Of a DNA stretch of 49,942 nucleotides, positions 24,514 to 32,778 are shown piece after piece. Both the position numbers and the translations under genes were made by a program. The stretch's first letter is position 1, and every line of letters starts with the position of its first letter. The notes below the pieces were generated by a model. The model made no database searches, was not told the origin of the DNA, and was given only the letters and a program-made list of their open reading frames with translations. The stretch is from an uncultured Burkholderiales bacterium. Its GTDB lineage: Bacteria > Pseudomonadota > Gammaproteobacteria > Burkholderiales > Burkholderiaceae. Location: the NCBI GenBank assembly GCA_937891045.1, contig CALBEV010000182.1, positions 1 to 49,942 of the forward strand, read 5' to 3'.

Positions 24514-25047
24514 TCATTCTTCGGTGTAGATTCGGCACGGCGAGTATTTACCTGAGCCCGCATGGTATTCCTTGCACTCGCGAATAACGATTTCCTCTGC
24601 TTGTTGTTGTCCTTTGTCTGTGTAGGCATCGGCACAGTAAGCAGTCTCGCCATCAAAACTGTATACGAAAGCTTTGTAGGGTTTGTCGGGAAAGTTTTTA
24701 CGATTGAACCGCTCAAAGAGTTTTTTGCATTTGCCAAACAAAGGAGGGCGGTAAAGCGTTGCCAAGGTTTGAAAGCGTTCGGGTTTTTCTTCCTCGGCCA
24801 AGGCCTGAGCCGCAATATCAGCAGGCGTCATTTCAGGGGTAATCGCAGGACTGGCACTGCTGTCTTGGACTTGAACGGGGGGCTCTTCATGGGTGTGTTC
24901 ATGGTTCTCATCAGCCATCGAGGACGCTTCTAACGCAGCAGACTTCTCGACCGATCGGTTCGCGAGCGATTGGGAATAGATGAACAAAGGGATATTGATG
25001 AAGGTCATCAATATCGCCATGGTCAGGTATTTCGCTTTGCTGGTCAT
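24514..25047 (-). CDS. membrane-anchored protein with C-terminal Cys motif, unknown function
   Basis: 177 residues, first gene of the zinc-ribbon cassette. An N-terminal helix (about 8-27) anchors it; a Pro/Glu/His-rich linker follows; the last 70 residues are probably periplasmic or cytosolic and contain YCADAY, AEEIVIRECKEY and SPCRIY. This cysteine pattern recurs in the secreted protein at 35562-35894, so it is a small shared domain. The start ATG at 25047 is divergent from a bactofilin gene, 151 bases away. The stop overlaps an ATG in the next gene. Confidence 0.7.
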   Translation of the reverse strand: MTSKAKYLTMAILMTFINIPLFIYSQSLANRSVEKSAALEASSMADENHEHTHEEPPVQVQDSSASPAITPEMTPADIAAQALAEEEKPERFQTLATLYRPPLFGKCKKLFERFNRKNFPDKPYKAFVYSFDGETAYCADAYTDKGQQQAEEIVIRECKEYHAGSGKYSPCRIYTEE

Positions 25048-25198
25048 TTTTTAAAAATTCAATCTTGACGGGTGGTTACATCGAAGTCTTGCATAACTTG
25101 GATCGACTGAAACTGGGAGGACTTGAATGATCCAATCTGTCAATAAGGCTAAAATAAAACCTTGGTAGTCTCCCGTCAGCTCAAAATCAAGGAATTCC

Positions 25199-25573
25199 AT
25201 GTCTGAATTAAGCGCCCAAAACAGCAGCCTGGTGATTGGTGAAGGCGTCACCTTTGTAGGCTCCATCTCTGCGCCTGGACGTGCCAGCATCAATGGTACG
25301 GTCACCGGTGAGGTGTCCGTGGCTGATTTACAAATCGGCCCCAAAGGCAGTGTGACGGGACAAATCAACGCGCAAGTCATTGATGTTCATGGTGTTTTGG
25401 CTGAAAACATCGTTTGCCACGATCATATTTTGATCCACCGCAGCGGCAGTGTTTCGGGCAATCTGGATTATTCTGAAATTGAAATCGAGCGCGGTGGCCA
25501 GTTCAAGGGTCAAATGACGCAACATCCATCGGGTCAGGTTCAAGGCAAGCCGCCTCAAAAGCCCAAGGTTTGA
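25199..25573 (+). CDS. bactofilin (polymer-forming cytoskeletal protein)
   Basis: 124 residues. Bactofilin domain of right-handed beta-helix type with short repeating strands: SLVIGEGVTFVGSI, INGTVTGEVSV, QIGPKGSVTGQI, LIHRSGSVSGNLDYSEIEIERGGQFKGQM. Such proteins self-assemble into filaments that anchor to the membrane and organise cell-shape or polar factors. Pro/Gln-rich tail. Start ATG 25199 with AAGGA upstream. It is divergent from the zinc-ribbon cassette. A paralog lies at 33422-33853. Confidence 0.9.
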   Translation: MSELSAQNSSLVIGEGVTFVGSISAPGRASINGTVTGEVSVADLQIGPKGSVTGQINAQVIDVHGVLAENIVCHDHILIHRSGSVSGNLDYSEIEIERGGQFKGQMTQHPSGQVQGKPPQKPKV

Positions 25574-25721
25574 CACGCTTTGGGGCGTTCAGCGCCATAT
25601 TGTGAATACTAAAATTTGCTAAACATTGCAACGGCATGAATTTCAAAAATTTTCTGCAATGCTGTCATCGTCTCACCATGGATTCACGTTAACTATCTCA
25701 AGATTGTGAACGGAACCCCGA

Positions 25722-25916
25722 ATGAACAAGTCCACTCAAGCACAAACTGACAACAACTCGGTTGAAATAGACCACCGTTATCAGTATGTGCCATCAGCCA
25801 GCACCCCCATCCGAAACACCTTTGAGCGTATTCGGAGCCAGATGGCTCAAGAGGCGGAGCAAAAAAGCCGTCCTGTTTCCCGCCTTTACTCCGGCTTTCG
25901 AGCTGTCAAAGCCTAA
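25722..25916 (+). CDS. small basic protein of unknown function
   Basis: 64 residues, no signal peptide or membrane helix. It contains VEIDHRYQYVP and ends in a basic stretch (RPVSRLYSGFRAVKA). An independent upstream region of 148 bases with a CATTGCA/TGCAATG inverted repeat (25624-25661) precedes it. It could be a small regulatory or DNA-interacting protein. It is included because it has a clear ATG, its own leader and no overlapping gene, but coding status is not certain. Confidence 0.5.
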   Translation: MNKSTQAQTDNNSVEIDHRYQYVPSASTPIRNTFERIRSQMAQEAEQKSRPVSRLYSGFRAVKA

Positions 25917-25940
25917 GCGCTTCCAGACTATCATGGGCAG

Positions 25941-26501
25941 ATGGCCCTCAAATCAACCATCTACAAAGCGCAACTGCAAATTGCCGACATCGACCACAAC
26001 TACTATGCAGACCACGCGCTCACCCTAGCGCGACACCCCAGCGAAACCGACGAACGCATGATGGTTCGCCTCGCAGCCCTCTCTCTCAATGCCCATCAGC
26101 TTCAAGACCTGTGTCAAGGGGACGCAACCTTGGCTTTCGGCGCTGGTTTGTCCGACCCCGATGACCCCGATGTGTCACTGACCGATTTCACCGGCCGCAA
26201 ACGCTTGTGGATTGAAGTGGGACAGCCTGAAGAAAAGCCGTTGCAACGCGCAGGCAGCAAATCGGATCAGGTCTTGGTTTATCCGTTTGCCCATTCGGCC
26301 GACATTTGGTGGCGCAGCATTGAAAACAAGGTGAACCGGCAAGCCAAACTCAGCGTGATTCGCATCCCCTCTGAGGCTTCACAGGCCATGGCCGCCATGG
26401 CCGAGCGCAGCATGCAGCTGCAAGTCACCATCCAAGAAGGGGGCATGACCCTCAGCAGCAACAAAGGCAGTGTGCATTTCGAGCCGCTGGTCTGGAAATG
26501 A
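25941..26501 (+). CDS. yaeQ: YaeQ-family protein
   Basis: 186 residues, matching YaeQ length. Motifs: MALKSTIYKAQLQIADIDHNYY at the N-terminus (quoted in part), ARHPSETDERMMVRLAAL near 31-47, and WIEVGQPEEKPLQRAGSKSD near 91-110. YaeQ has a nuclease-like (PD-(D/E)xK) fold; its job is not settled. The stop overlaps the start of the next small secreted protein by 4 bases (ATGA). Confidence 0.9.
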   Translation: MALKSTIYKAQLQIADIDHNYYADHALTLARHPSETDERMMVRLAALSLNAHQLQDLCQGDATLAFGAGLSDPDDPDVSLTDFTGRKRLWIEVGQPEEKPLQRAGSKSDQVLVYPFAHSADIWWRSIENKVNRQAKLSVIRIPSEASQAMAAMAERSMQLQVTIQEGGMTLSSNKGSVHFEPLVWK

Positions 26502-26917
26502 ACAAGCATTTTTTGAAGGCTGGTTTTGCAGCTGTTGGCTTGGTCTTGCTGGGTTGTTTCACAACCGCATCCCACGCCGCCGATCTGCATTGCGCTATCG
26601 ATGTGAATGGAGAGGTTCATCAGCATGTTTTCAAGCCTACTCAAGACCCCTACACCGCCCCAAGCATAGACATTGGCGAGCGGTTTAGGTTCAAAGCGGT
26701 GGTGCTGGGTCAGGGAGATGACATTGAACTTGTCAATATCTACGCCTACTACCAAACCAGACGCCAACCCATGTTGATGCAGCATGTCAATCACCTGAAA
26801 CCAAGGGCCCTGCACAAGCCCGAACCGGATGCATTGACGGGCAGGGTGGCCTTGTACTCGCCGGTGCTGGGCAAGGAACTGGCTTACCGTTGCGCCTTGC
26901 ACAAGGAGGCGCCATGA
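26498..26917 (+). CDS. secreted protein of unknown function
   Basis: 139 residues. Signal peptide with core AGFAAVGLVLLGC; either cleavage at SHA (about 27) or lipidation at the Cys in LLGC is possible. The mature domain begins ADLHCAIDVNGEVHQHVF and contains RFKAVVLGQGDDIELVNIYAYYQ; it reads as a small beta-sheet domain with two Cys, at its start and end, that could pair. I do not recognise the family. It overlaps yaeQ (4 bases) and the capA-like gene (4 bases). Confidence 0.72.
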   Translation: MNKHFLKAGFAAVGLVLLGCFTTASHAADLHCAIDVNGEVHQHVFKPTQDPYTAPSIDIGERFRFKAVVLGQGDDIELVNIYAYYQTRRQPMLMQHVNHLKPRALHKPEPDALTGRVALYSPVLGKELAYRCALHKEAP

Positions 26918-27900
26918 AGATCTTGGTTTGGACACAGCGTGTTAGCTTGCATCGCTTCAAAGCCAGTGGGGCCATGTTGTTGGCAGGGCTGTTTTTTGCA
27001 GGGCCTGTCTGGAGTGCCGAGACCGCACATTCTCAGCCCCAAGAGGCCTTGGTTCGTGTGGTGGTGGTTGGCGACATCATGTTGGGTGGCCCGCCCGAGC
27101 AGATGATGCAACGCGGTCAAGACCCGTTCAAAAACTTTGCCCAGGTTTTCAAAGACGCCGATGTTCGGTTGGGAAATTTGGAGTGCGTGGTGTCTGACAA
27201 GGGTGAAGCAGAACCCGACAAACCCAATGTGTTTCGGGTTCATCCCCGGGCCATGCGCTTCATAAGCCGCCATTTTGATGCGGTGGGGTTGGCCAACAAC
27301 CATTCGGGCGACTACGGCCCCGTGGCCTTTGCCGACATGCTCAAGCGGCTGCGCCAGGCTGGGGTGGGCATGTATGGCGGGGGTGACAACCTCGCGCAGG
27401 CCCACCAGCCGTTCATCGTGGAGAAAAAAGGCGTTCGCATCGCCGTGTTGGGCTTCAATGAATTTCAGCCGCGCAGCTTTGAAGCCGACCACGACAGACC
27501 GGGCATTGCTTGGAGTGAAGACGAGCAGGAGCTGCGCGATATCGCATGGGCCCGTGGGCCTGGTCGCGCCGATGTGGTCATCACGGTGATGCACTGGGGT
27601 TGGGAAGACCCCGTGGCCAATCACCGTCAGCGCCAATTGGCCCGCTTGATGATTGACGCTGGCGTTGACGCGGTGATCGGCGGCCATCCCCATTTGGTGC
27701 AAGACAGCGAGGTCTACCAAGGCAAGCCCATTTTTTACAGCTTGGGGAATTTTGTTTTTGAGGGTTTTGACAATCCTGTCAACAACACTGGCTTGGTCTT
27801 GACCTTGAACATCAGCAAACAAGGTGTTCAACATTGGGATGTGGTGCAAGCGCAGATCGACAAGCGCGGTGTGCCCAAGCGTGGCCAAAGACAACCTTGA
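26914..27900 (+). CDS. CapA/PgsA-type calcineurin-like phosphoesterase
   Basis: 328 residues. Signal/anchor segment at about 14-35, then the CapA domain: VVVGDIMLGG (metal-site Asp), GNLECVVSD, GLANNHSGDYG, VITVMHWGWE, GGHPHLVQDSEVYQGKPIFYSLGNFVFE (quoted in part). The NHS, HWG and GHPH motifs give the expected metal-binding histidines. In poly-gamma-glutamate producers CapA participates in export; here no capB or capC is present, so that role is not supported. ATG 26914 has AAGGAGG directly upstream. It overlaps the preceding gene by 4 bases. Confidence 0.88.
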   Translation: MKILVWTQRVSLHRFKASGAMLLAGLFFAGPVWSAETAHSQPQEALVRVVVVGDIMLGGPPEQMMQRGQDPFKNFAQVFKDADVRLGNLECVVSDKGEAEPDKPNVFRVHPRAMRFISRHFDAVGLANNHSGDYGPVAFADMLKRLRQAGVGMYGGGDNLAQAHQPFIVEKKGVRIAVLGFNEFQPRSFEADHDRPGIAWSEDEQELRDIAWARGPGRADVVITVMHWGWEDPVANHRQRQLARLMIDAGVDAVIGGHPHLVQDSEVYQGKPIFYSLGNFVFEGFDNPVNNTGLVLTLNISKQGVQHWDVVQAQIDKRGVPKRGQRQP

Positions 27901-27974
27901 CCAAGCGCTGCCATTGCTGTTCTTTTCCGTCCCTCCATTTCCCTTTTGATGTTGTCTACTGAAAGCTTGAAAAC

Positions 27975-28976
27975 ATGACCGTTGATCTGATGAATCACGT
28001 GGCGCACGGCGCTGGTGGCACCCCCGATGTCTTGACGCTGGCGCAAACCGCTGTGCCCACGCCCGGCCCCGGCGAGGTACTGGTCAAGGTGGCCTATGCC
28101 GGTGTCAACCGCCCAGATTGCCTGCAGCGAAGTGGCCGCTATCCGCCACCCCCAAGCGCATCGCCCATTTTGGGTTTAGAGGCCGCTGGTCATGTGGTGG
28201 CGCTTGGCGAGGGCGTGACGCGCTGGAAATTGGGTGACGCCTTGTGTGGCTTGGCCAACGGCGGCGGTTACGCCGAGTTTGTGTGCTTGCCTGAGGGCCA
28301 ATGCTTGCCCATTCCCCAAGGCATGAGCCTGCTGCAAGCTGCAGCCTTGCCAGAAAACTATTTCACGGTCTGGACCAATGTGTTTCAGCGCGGACACTTG
28401 AAAGCCGGTGAAAGCTTTCTGGTCCATGGCGGCTCGTCGGGCATTGGCCTGACCGCCATTCAACTGGCCAAGGCCTTTGGCGCTCGGGTGTTTTGTACTG
28501 TGGGCAATGCCGACAAGGTGCAGGCTTGCTTGAACGCTGGTGCTGATTTGGCCATCAACTACAAAACCCAAGACTTTGTGGCAGAGGTCATGACCGCCAC
28601 CGCCCAGCAGGGCGTGCACATCATTTTGGACATGGTCGGCGGCGACTACATGCAGCGCAATTTGCAAGCCTTGGCGGTGGATGGGCGTTTGGTCCAGATC
28701 GCGTTTTTACAGCCCTCCAAAACCGAGGTGGACTGGATCGGTTTGATGGTCAAACGGCTGACTTTCACGGGCTCCACCTTGCGCCCCCGCACTGCAGCGG
28801 ACAAGGCGCAAATGGCCAAAGAATTGCATGAACAGGTATGGCCGCTGCTCGAAAAAGGCCAATGCCAGCCCGTCATTCACCAGGTGTTTGACCTGGCCGA
28901 TGCAGCCCAGGCGCATGCCCTGATGGAGTCTTCCACCCACATTGGCAAGATCATGCTGAAGGTGGCTGGGGGCTGA
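27975..28976 (+). CDS. NAD(P)H quinone oxidoreductase, PIG3/QOR type
   Basis: 333 residues, zinc-independent medium-chain dehydrogenase/reductase. N-terminal GroES-like half with AGVNRPDCLQRSGRYPPP and LGLEAAGHVVALG; Rossmann half with nucleotide-binding HGGSSGIGLTAIQLAK near 148. The catalytic zinc ligands of alcohol dehydrogenases are absent. The PIG3 branch reduces quinones with NADPH. The last 26 bases overlap the end of the convergent zur gene. Confidence 0.92.
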   Translation: MTVDLMNHVAHGAGGTPDVLTLAQTAVPTPGPGEVLVKVAYAGVNRPDCLQRSGRYPPPPSASPILGLEAAGHVVALGEGVTRWKLGDALCGLANGGGYAEFVCLPEGQCLPIPQGMSLLQAAALPENYFTVWTNVFQRGHLKAGESFLVHGGSSGIGLTAIQLAKAFGARVFCTVGNADKVQACLNAGADLAINYKTQDFVAEVMTATAQQGVHIILDMVGGDYMQRNLQALAVDGRLVQIAFLQPSKTEVDWIGLMVKRLTFTGSTLRPRTAADKAQMAKELHEQVWPLLEKGQCQPVIHQVFDLADAAQAHALMESSTHIGKIMLKVAGG

Positions 28977-29343
28977 GCTTGCAGGTTTCACACAGCCCAT
29001 AAAGCGTGATTTCATGGCTTTCCACCGTGAAGCCTTTGGGTGCCAACTGCTGCATGTCCCCCGGGCAGTCGTGCACATCAAACACCTTGTCGCAGCGGTT
29101 GCAGTGGAAATGGTGGTGATGGTGGTGGTGGGACTGCTCGTAGCGCGGATTCTCACCCGGCAAATACACGGTGGTGAGCATGCCGTTGTCCACCAAGGAT
29201 TTGATGTTCCGGTAGACCGTGGCGATGCCCAAGCCGGGCACTGACAAGGCGGCAGCTTCCTGGATCTCTTGCGGAAGCAATGGCCGTTGCGCCTCTTGGA
29301 TGGCCTTCATGATGGCAGTGCCTTGTTTGGTGATTCGTTCCAT
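28951..29343 (-). CDS. zur: Fur-family zinc uptake regulator with internal His run
   Basis: 130 residues. Winged-helix domain with GIATVYRNIKSLVDNGML near 38-55; two CxxC pairs at 81/84 and 118/121 for structural zinc; regulatory His/Cys residues around. Residues 72-78 are seven consecutive His followed by FHCNRC, a metal-rich hinge. Placement opposite a ZIP gene and a Zrg-like cluster, with a perfect palindrome between them, favours Zur over Fur. ATG 29343 is chosen; the frame is open ten codons upstream over the operator. Confidence 0.85.
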   Translation of the reverse strand: MERITKQGTAIMKAIQEAQRPLLPQEIQEAAALSVPGLGIATVYRNIKSLVDNGMLTTVYLPGENPRYEQSHHHHHHHFHCNRCDKVFDVHDCPGDMQQLAPKGFTVESHEITLYGLCETCKLSPQPPSA

Positions 29344-29356
29344 GGACTTTATAAAT

Positions 29357-29372
29357 TGATAACAGGTTATCA
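29357..29372. promoter_or_regulatory. Zur-type operator palindrome
   Basis: TGATAAC-AG-GTTATCA is a perfect 16-base palindrome in the 102-base divergent region between zur and the ZIP transporter. It begins 14 bases upstream of zur and 74 bases upstream of the ZIP start, fitting repression of both. The half-site resembles the GTTATA-type Zur boxes of proteobacteria. Confidence 0.75.
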
Positions 29373-29445
29373 TTATCGATTGATTGGCGTTCTTCCATTG
29401 TGACTGAAGACGATCCCATTTTGGGTAAAAAACCTAAGGATGCAC

Positions 29446-30229
29446 ATGACCTTGATTTGGATTTTGGCTGCCTGCTTGTTGTCAACCTGTTTGAGTTTGT
29501 TGTTGGCTTATGCAGTAGCCCACCGGATCCCTGCCAAAGCGATGTCGTTGATGGTGGCTTTTTCAGCTGGAACCATGCTGTCAGCCGCCTTGATGGACGT
29601 CTTGCCTGAGGCCCTGGAACAGGAGGGCGTCGACCCGCACCTGTTGTTTGGTGTCTTGTTGTTGGCTTTGCTGGGTTTTTACTTCATGGAACGTGCAGCG
29701 CTTTGGCGGCATCACCATCACAGTCCGGACGCAGTGCAAGATCTGGCAGTCACCCCGGGGCCGCATCTCCATGCAGATTTGAAACCTGCGCGGTATGCCG
29801 TGTTGCTGGGTGATGGCGTGCACAATTTTGTGGATGGTTTGTTGATTGCCGCCGCTTTCATGGCAGACCCATGGCTGGGGGTCACCACGGCGGCCGCCAT
29901 TTTTGTGCATGAACTTCCCCCAGGAAATTGGCGAATTTGCGGTGTATTTGGCCTCAGGGTGGTCCAAAACCAAGGCCTTGACCATGAACCTGTTGGGGGG
30001 CATGACCAGTGTGCTGGGCGGCTTGGTGGGCTGGTGGCTGCTCGAACCCGGGCCAGCCATTCCCTATGTCTTGATGGTCACGGTTGCCAGTTTTGTCTAT
30101 ATTTCATTGGCCGATTTGATGCCCTACTTGCACAAGCAGCATGGCCGCGATGGCTTTGCCCCGCAATCTGCTTTGTTGTTGTTGGGCGTGTCTTGGGTTC
30201 CGGCTTTGGCGCTTTTTTTCCACCACTGA
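29446..30229 (+). pseudogene. ZIP-family zinc transporter, frameshifted
   Basis: ZIP metal importer reading in two frames. The 5' part runs from ATG 29446 (AAGGA upstream) through eight C-rich helices to HNFVDG (H126, D130). It then reaches a run of five C at 29917-29921. In the first frame the text continues HELPPGNW and stops being ZIP-like; the next frame continues PQEIGEFAVYLASGW and ends with the family-typical C-terminus at 30229. With four C in the run the sequence would read HELPQEIGE, the metal-binding helix-V motif. So one extra C disrupts the zinc site. It could be a real mutation, slippage variant or base-call error. Confidence 0.82.
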
Positions 30230-30262
30230 AACCAGTTTCAATCGACCTAGAATGGACTTCTC

Positions 30263-30781
30263 ATGAGCAAATGGATTTTCACCCTCATTTTTCAGGCCGC
30301 TTCGGTCTTGCTGCCCGCTTGGGCCGCTGACAAACATGAACATGCTGGTCACTCGCATGGGCAAGGGCAGCTCGAGTTGGTGGTTCAGGGAGGCGCGGTC
30401 AAAGCCAATTTTGAAATCCCCATGGAAAGTCTTTTGGGCTTTGAACATCTGCCCAAAACACCAGCCCAAAAGAAAGCTATGGCCGACTTGCAAGCGGCTG
30501 TGACTCAACCCGACTATGTGCTGGGTCTGCCCAAAGCGGCGTCTTGCGAATTGAAAAGTGTGCAAGCCCAGTCCGATATGTTTTTGGGCAAAAAATCAAC
30601 CCACAGCGATTTGGATCTGAGCATAGAGTTCACCTGCAGCCAGCCCGCTGAACTCAAGCAAATTGAATTCCCCATTTTCAAAAAACACCCGCGCCTGAAA
30701 AGTTTGAAGGTCGACATGCTCACGCCGAAAGGTCAAGGTGCAACAACCGTCAAAACCAAAGACCCGGTGTTGCGTTGGTAA
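30263..30781 (+). CDS. DUF2796 (ZrgA-like) zinc uptake protein
   Basis: 172 residues. Signal peptide (cleavage after PAWA, about 21), then a His-rich start KHEHAGHSHGQGQLE, and the DUF2796 core EIPMESLLGFEH and conserved single Cys region. In Vibrio this family (ZrgA) is a periplasmic zinc-binding component of the Zrg uptake system. It is followed 3 bases later by an ABC ATPase and permease, the Zrg order. Regulation by Zur through the palindrome at 29357 is likely if the operon reads through from the ZIP gene. Confidence 0.87.
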   Translation: MSKWIFTLIFQAASVLLPAWAADKHEHAGHSHGQGQLELVVQGGAVKANFEIPMESLLGFEHLPKTPAQKKAMADLQAAVTQPDYVLGLPKAASCELKSVQAQSDMFLGKKSTHSDLDLSIEFTCSQPAELKQIEFPIFKKHPRLKSLKVDMLTPKGQGATTVKTKDPVLRW

Positions 30782-30784
30782 ACC

Positions 30785-31471
30785 ATGCCCTTGGCCCTGC
30801 AACTGTCTGAACTCACCCACGCATGGCCCGGCCAAGCGCCACTGATTCACATTGCCCAGCTGACATTACCGCAGGGCCAACATCTGTTCATTCAAGGGCC
30901 CAGTGGCTGTGGCAAAAGTACCTTGCTGTCCTTGTTTGCTGGCGTTCAGCAGGTCCAGCAAGGTGTCTGCCAAGTATTGGGTCAAAACTTGGCGACCTTG
31001 GGGCCCATGCAGCGGGACCAACTGCGTGGCGAGCACATGGGTGTGATTTTTCAGCAGTTCAATTTGCTGCCGTTTTTGGATGTCGCTGCCAATGCTTTGT
31101 TGCCCACCCGTTTGTTCGCCAGCCGTGCAGCGGCTGCCAGCCAAGTTTGGGGCAGTCCGCTGGCGCAAGCCCAAGCCTTGGCCGAGGGCTTGGGTTTGCC
31201 TTCATCACTTTGGCACCAGCCGGTGCACCAGCTGTCGGTGGGTCAGCAGCAGCGGGTGGCTGCCGTGCGTGCCCTGATGGGGCAGCCCCAACTCATCATC
31301 GCTGACGAGCCCACCTCCGCTTTGGATGACGCCAACCAATTGGAGTTCTTAGATTTGCTGCTCGGCACGGCCGAGAAGCAGGGCGCGAGTGTGGTGATGG
31401 TCAGCCACAACGCCCGACTGGCTGATCGCTTTCACCAAGTCCATGTTTGGCCAACCAAGGAGGCTGCATGA
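30785..31471 (+). CDS. ABC transporter ATP-binding protein (LolD/MacB type, zinc locus)
   Basis: 228 residues. Walker A GPSGCGKST at 38-46, Q-loop VIFQQFNLLP near 90, signature LSVGQQQR near 150, Walker B LIIADEP near 172 and switch His in VSHN. It is the short ATPase type that works with FtsX/MacB-like permeases. It lies between the ZrgA-like protein and an FtsX-type permease with a 4-base overlap, so its partner is that permease. In Zrg clusters this pair is thought to support zinc uptake. Confidence 0.93.
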   Translation: MPLALQLSELTHAWPGQAPLIHIAQLTLPQGQHLFIQGPSGCGKSTLLSLFAGVQQVQQGVCQVLGQNLATLGPMQRDQLRGEHMGVIFQQFNLLPFLDVAANALLPTRLFASRAAAASQVWGSPLAQAQALAEGLGLPSSLWHQPVHQLSVGQQQRVAAVRALMGQPQLIIADEPTSALDDANQLEFLDLLLGTAEKQGASVVMVSHNARLADRFHQVHVWPTKEAA

Positions 31472-32766
31472 AGTTTTGGCTGGGTTTGGCGTGGCAAAGT
31501 GCTTGGTCCAGACGGCAAGCCCTGTCCTTGGTCACGGTCTCGGTGGCCGTCTCGGTGCTGATCTTGCTGAGTGTTCAGCAACTGCGTGAAGACGCCAGAC
31601 GCAGTTTTTCCAACGCCTTAAGCGGTGTTGATTTGATTGTGGGGCCACGCGGCAGTGCCACCGAACTCATGCTCTACAGCGTGTTTCAAATTGGCCGACC
31701 CTCTAGAAACATGGGCTACGCTGGCTTCCAAGAGATTCAAACAATGCCCCAAGTGCGTTGGGCCGTGCCCATCCAGTTGGGGGACACCTACCAGGGTCAC
31801 CCGGTGTTGGGCACCACGGCTACCTTGTTCACCGAGTTCAAAAGTCAAGGCAGGGGTTTGGACTGGGCGCAAGGTCGGCCATTTGGCAACCCGCAACAGA
31901 ACGCTGAAGCATTGAAAGAAGTTGTCTTGGGAGCCGAAGTCGCCAGACGATTTGGACATGCGCTTGGCGACAAACTGGTTGTCACCCACGGTGCTGGTGG
32001 TGGTCCTGAGAGCACCGAGCACGATGACCAGCCCCTGACTGTGGTTGGCATATTGAAAGCGACTGGGGCACCAATCGATCGATCGGTTCTGGTCAATTTA
32101 GAAACGTTTGAAGCCATGCACCAGGGCTGGGGTTTGGGTATCTCGCCCCATGCCTTGCAAGCTGCAAATGCCAGTCAAGTCGCCGCACTGGACCCCAAAG
32201 AGTTGACGCCGGTCAGTTTGTCAGCAGTTTGGATTGGCTTGCACAGCCGCACCGAGGTGTTTTCAGTGCGCCGAAAAATTGAAAGCTTCAACCGTGATCC
32301 CCTGATGGCAGTGATGCCTGGCGTGGCTTTGGATGAGTTGTGGCAGGTTGTCAAGGTGGTTGAAAACAGTTTGGTGTTGGTGGGTATGTTGGTGGCTGTC
32401 AGCGCCATGCTGAGTGTGGCTGCCGTGCTCCTTGTCGCCATGGCCGGTCGGCGCAAAGAATTGGCGATCTTGCGAGCCATGGGCGTGGCCCCAACGTCTT
32501 TACTGGGCTATGTGTTGTTGGAGTCTGTGTTGGTTTGTTCGCTGGGCATCCTGGCTGGCGAGATAGGGAGTCAGGGCTTGATGTGGGCCGCGCAAGACTT
32601 GTTGAGGGTTCAATTTGGGGTGTTGGTGCAGCCGGGCTGGCCCTCAGCTGAAGCCTGGCTCAGCTTGGCTGCCCTGGTCACAGTGGCTTTTGTCGCCAGT
32701 TTGTTGCCCGCTTGGCAGGCTTACCGACTGTCCCTGATGGATGGCTTGCATCCTCCAACCCTCTAA
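31468..32766 (+). CDS. FtsX-like ABC permease (zinc locus)
   Basis: 432 residues. One N-terminal helix (about 20-38), a large periplasmic MacB-like domain (about 40-295), then three helices (about 300-330, 350-375, 395-420), which is the MacB/FtsX topology. Motifs include GPRGSATELMLYSVFQIG and AGRRKELAILRAMG near 330-345, the conserved cytosolic coupling loop. ATG 31468 has AAGGAG upstream and overlaps the ATPase stop (ATGA). Works with the ATPase; cargo is unknown but the locus points to zinc or a zinc-binding factor. Confidence 0.92.
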   Translation: MKFWLGLAWQSAWSRRQALSLVTVSVAVSVLILLSVQQLREDARRSFSNALSGVDLIVGPRGSATELMLYSVFQIGRPSRNMGYAGFQEIQTMPQVRWAVPIQLGDTYQGHPVLGTTATLFTEFKSQGRGLDWAQGRPFGNPQQNAEALKEVVLGAEVARRFGHALGDKLVVTHGAGGGPESTEHDDQPLTVVGILKATGAPIDRSVLVNLETFEAMHQGWGLGISPHALQAANASQVAALDPKELTPVSLSAVWIGLHSRTEVFSVRRKIESFNRDPLMAVMPGVALDELWQVVKVVENSLVLVGMLVAVSAMLSVAAVLLVAMAGRRKELAILRAMGVAPTSLLGYVLLESVLVCSLGILAGEIGSQGLMWAAQDLLRVQFGVLVQPGWPSAEAWLSLAALVTVAFVASLLPAWQAYRLSLMDGLHPPTL

Positions 32767-32778
32767 CTGGAAATCATC

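Noticed and set aside
29166..29200. Cloning His-tag in zur
   Set aside because: The run is interrupted by Phe before CNRC and lies inside a conserved Fur-family hinge, so it is native sequence.
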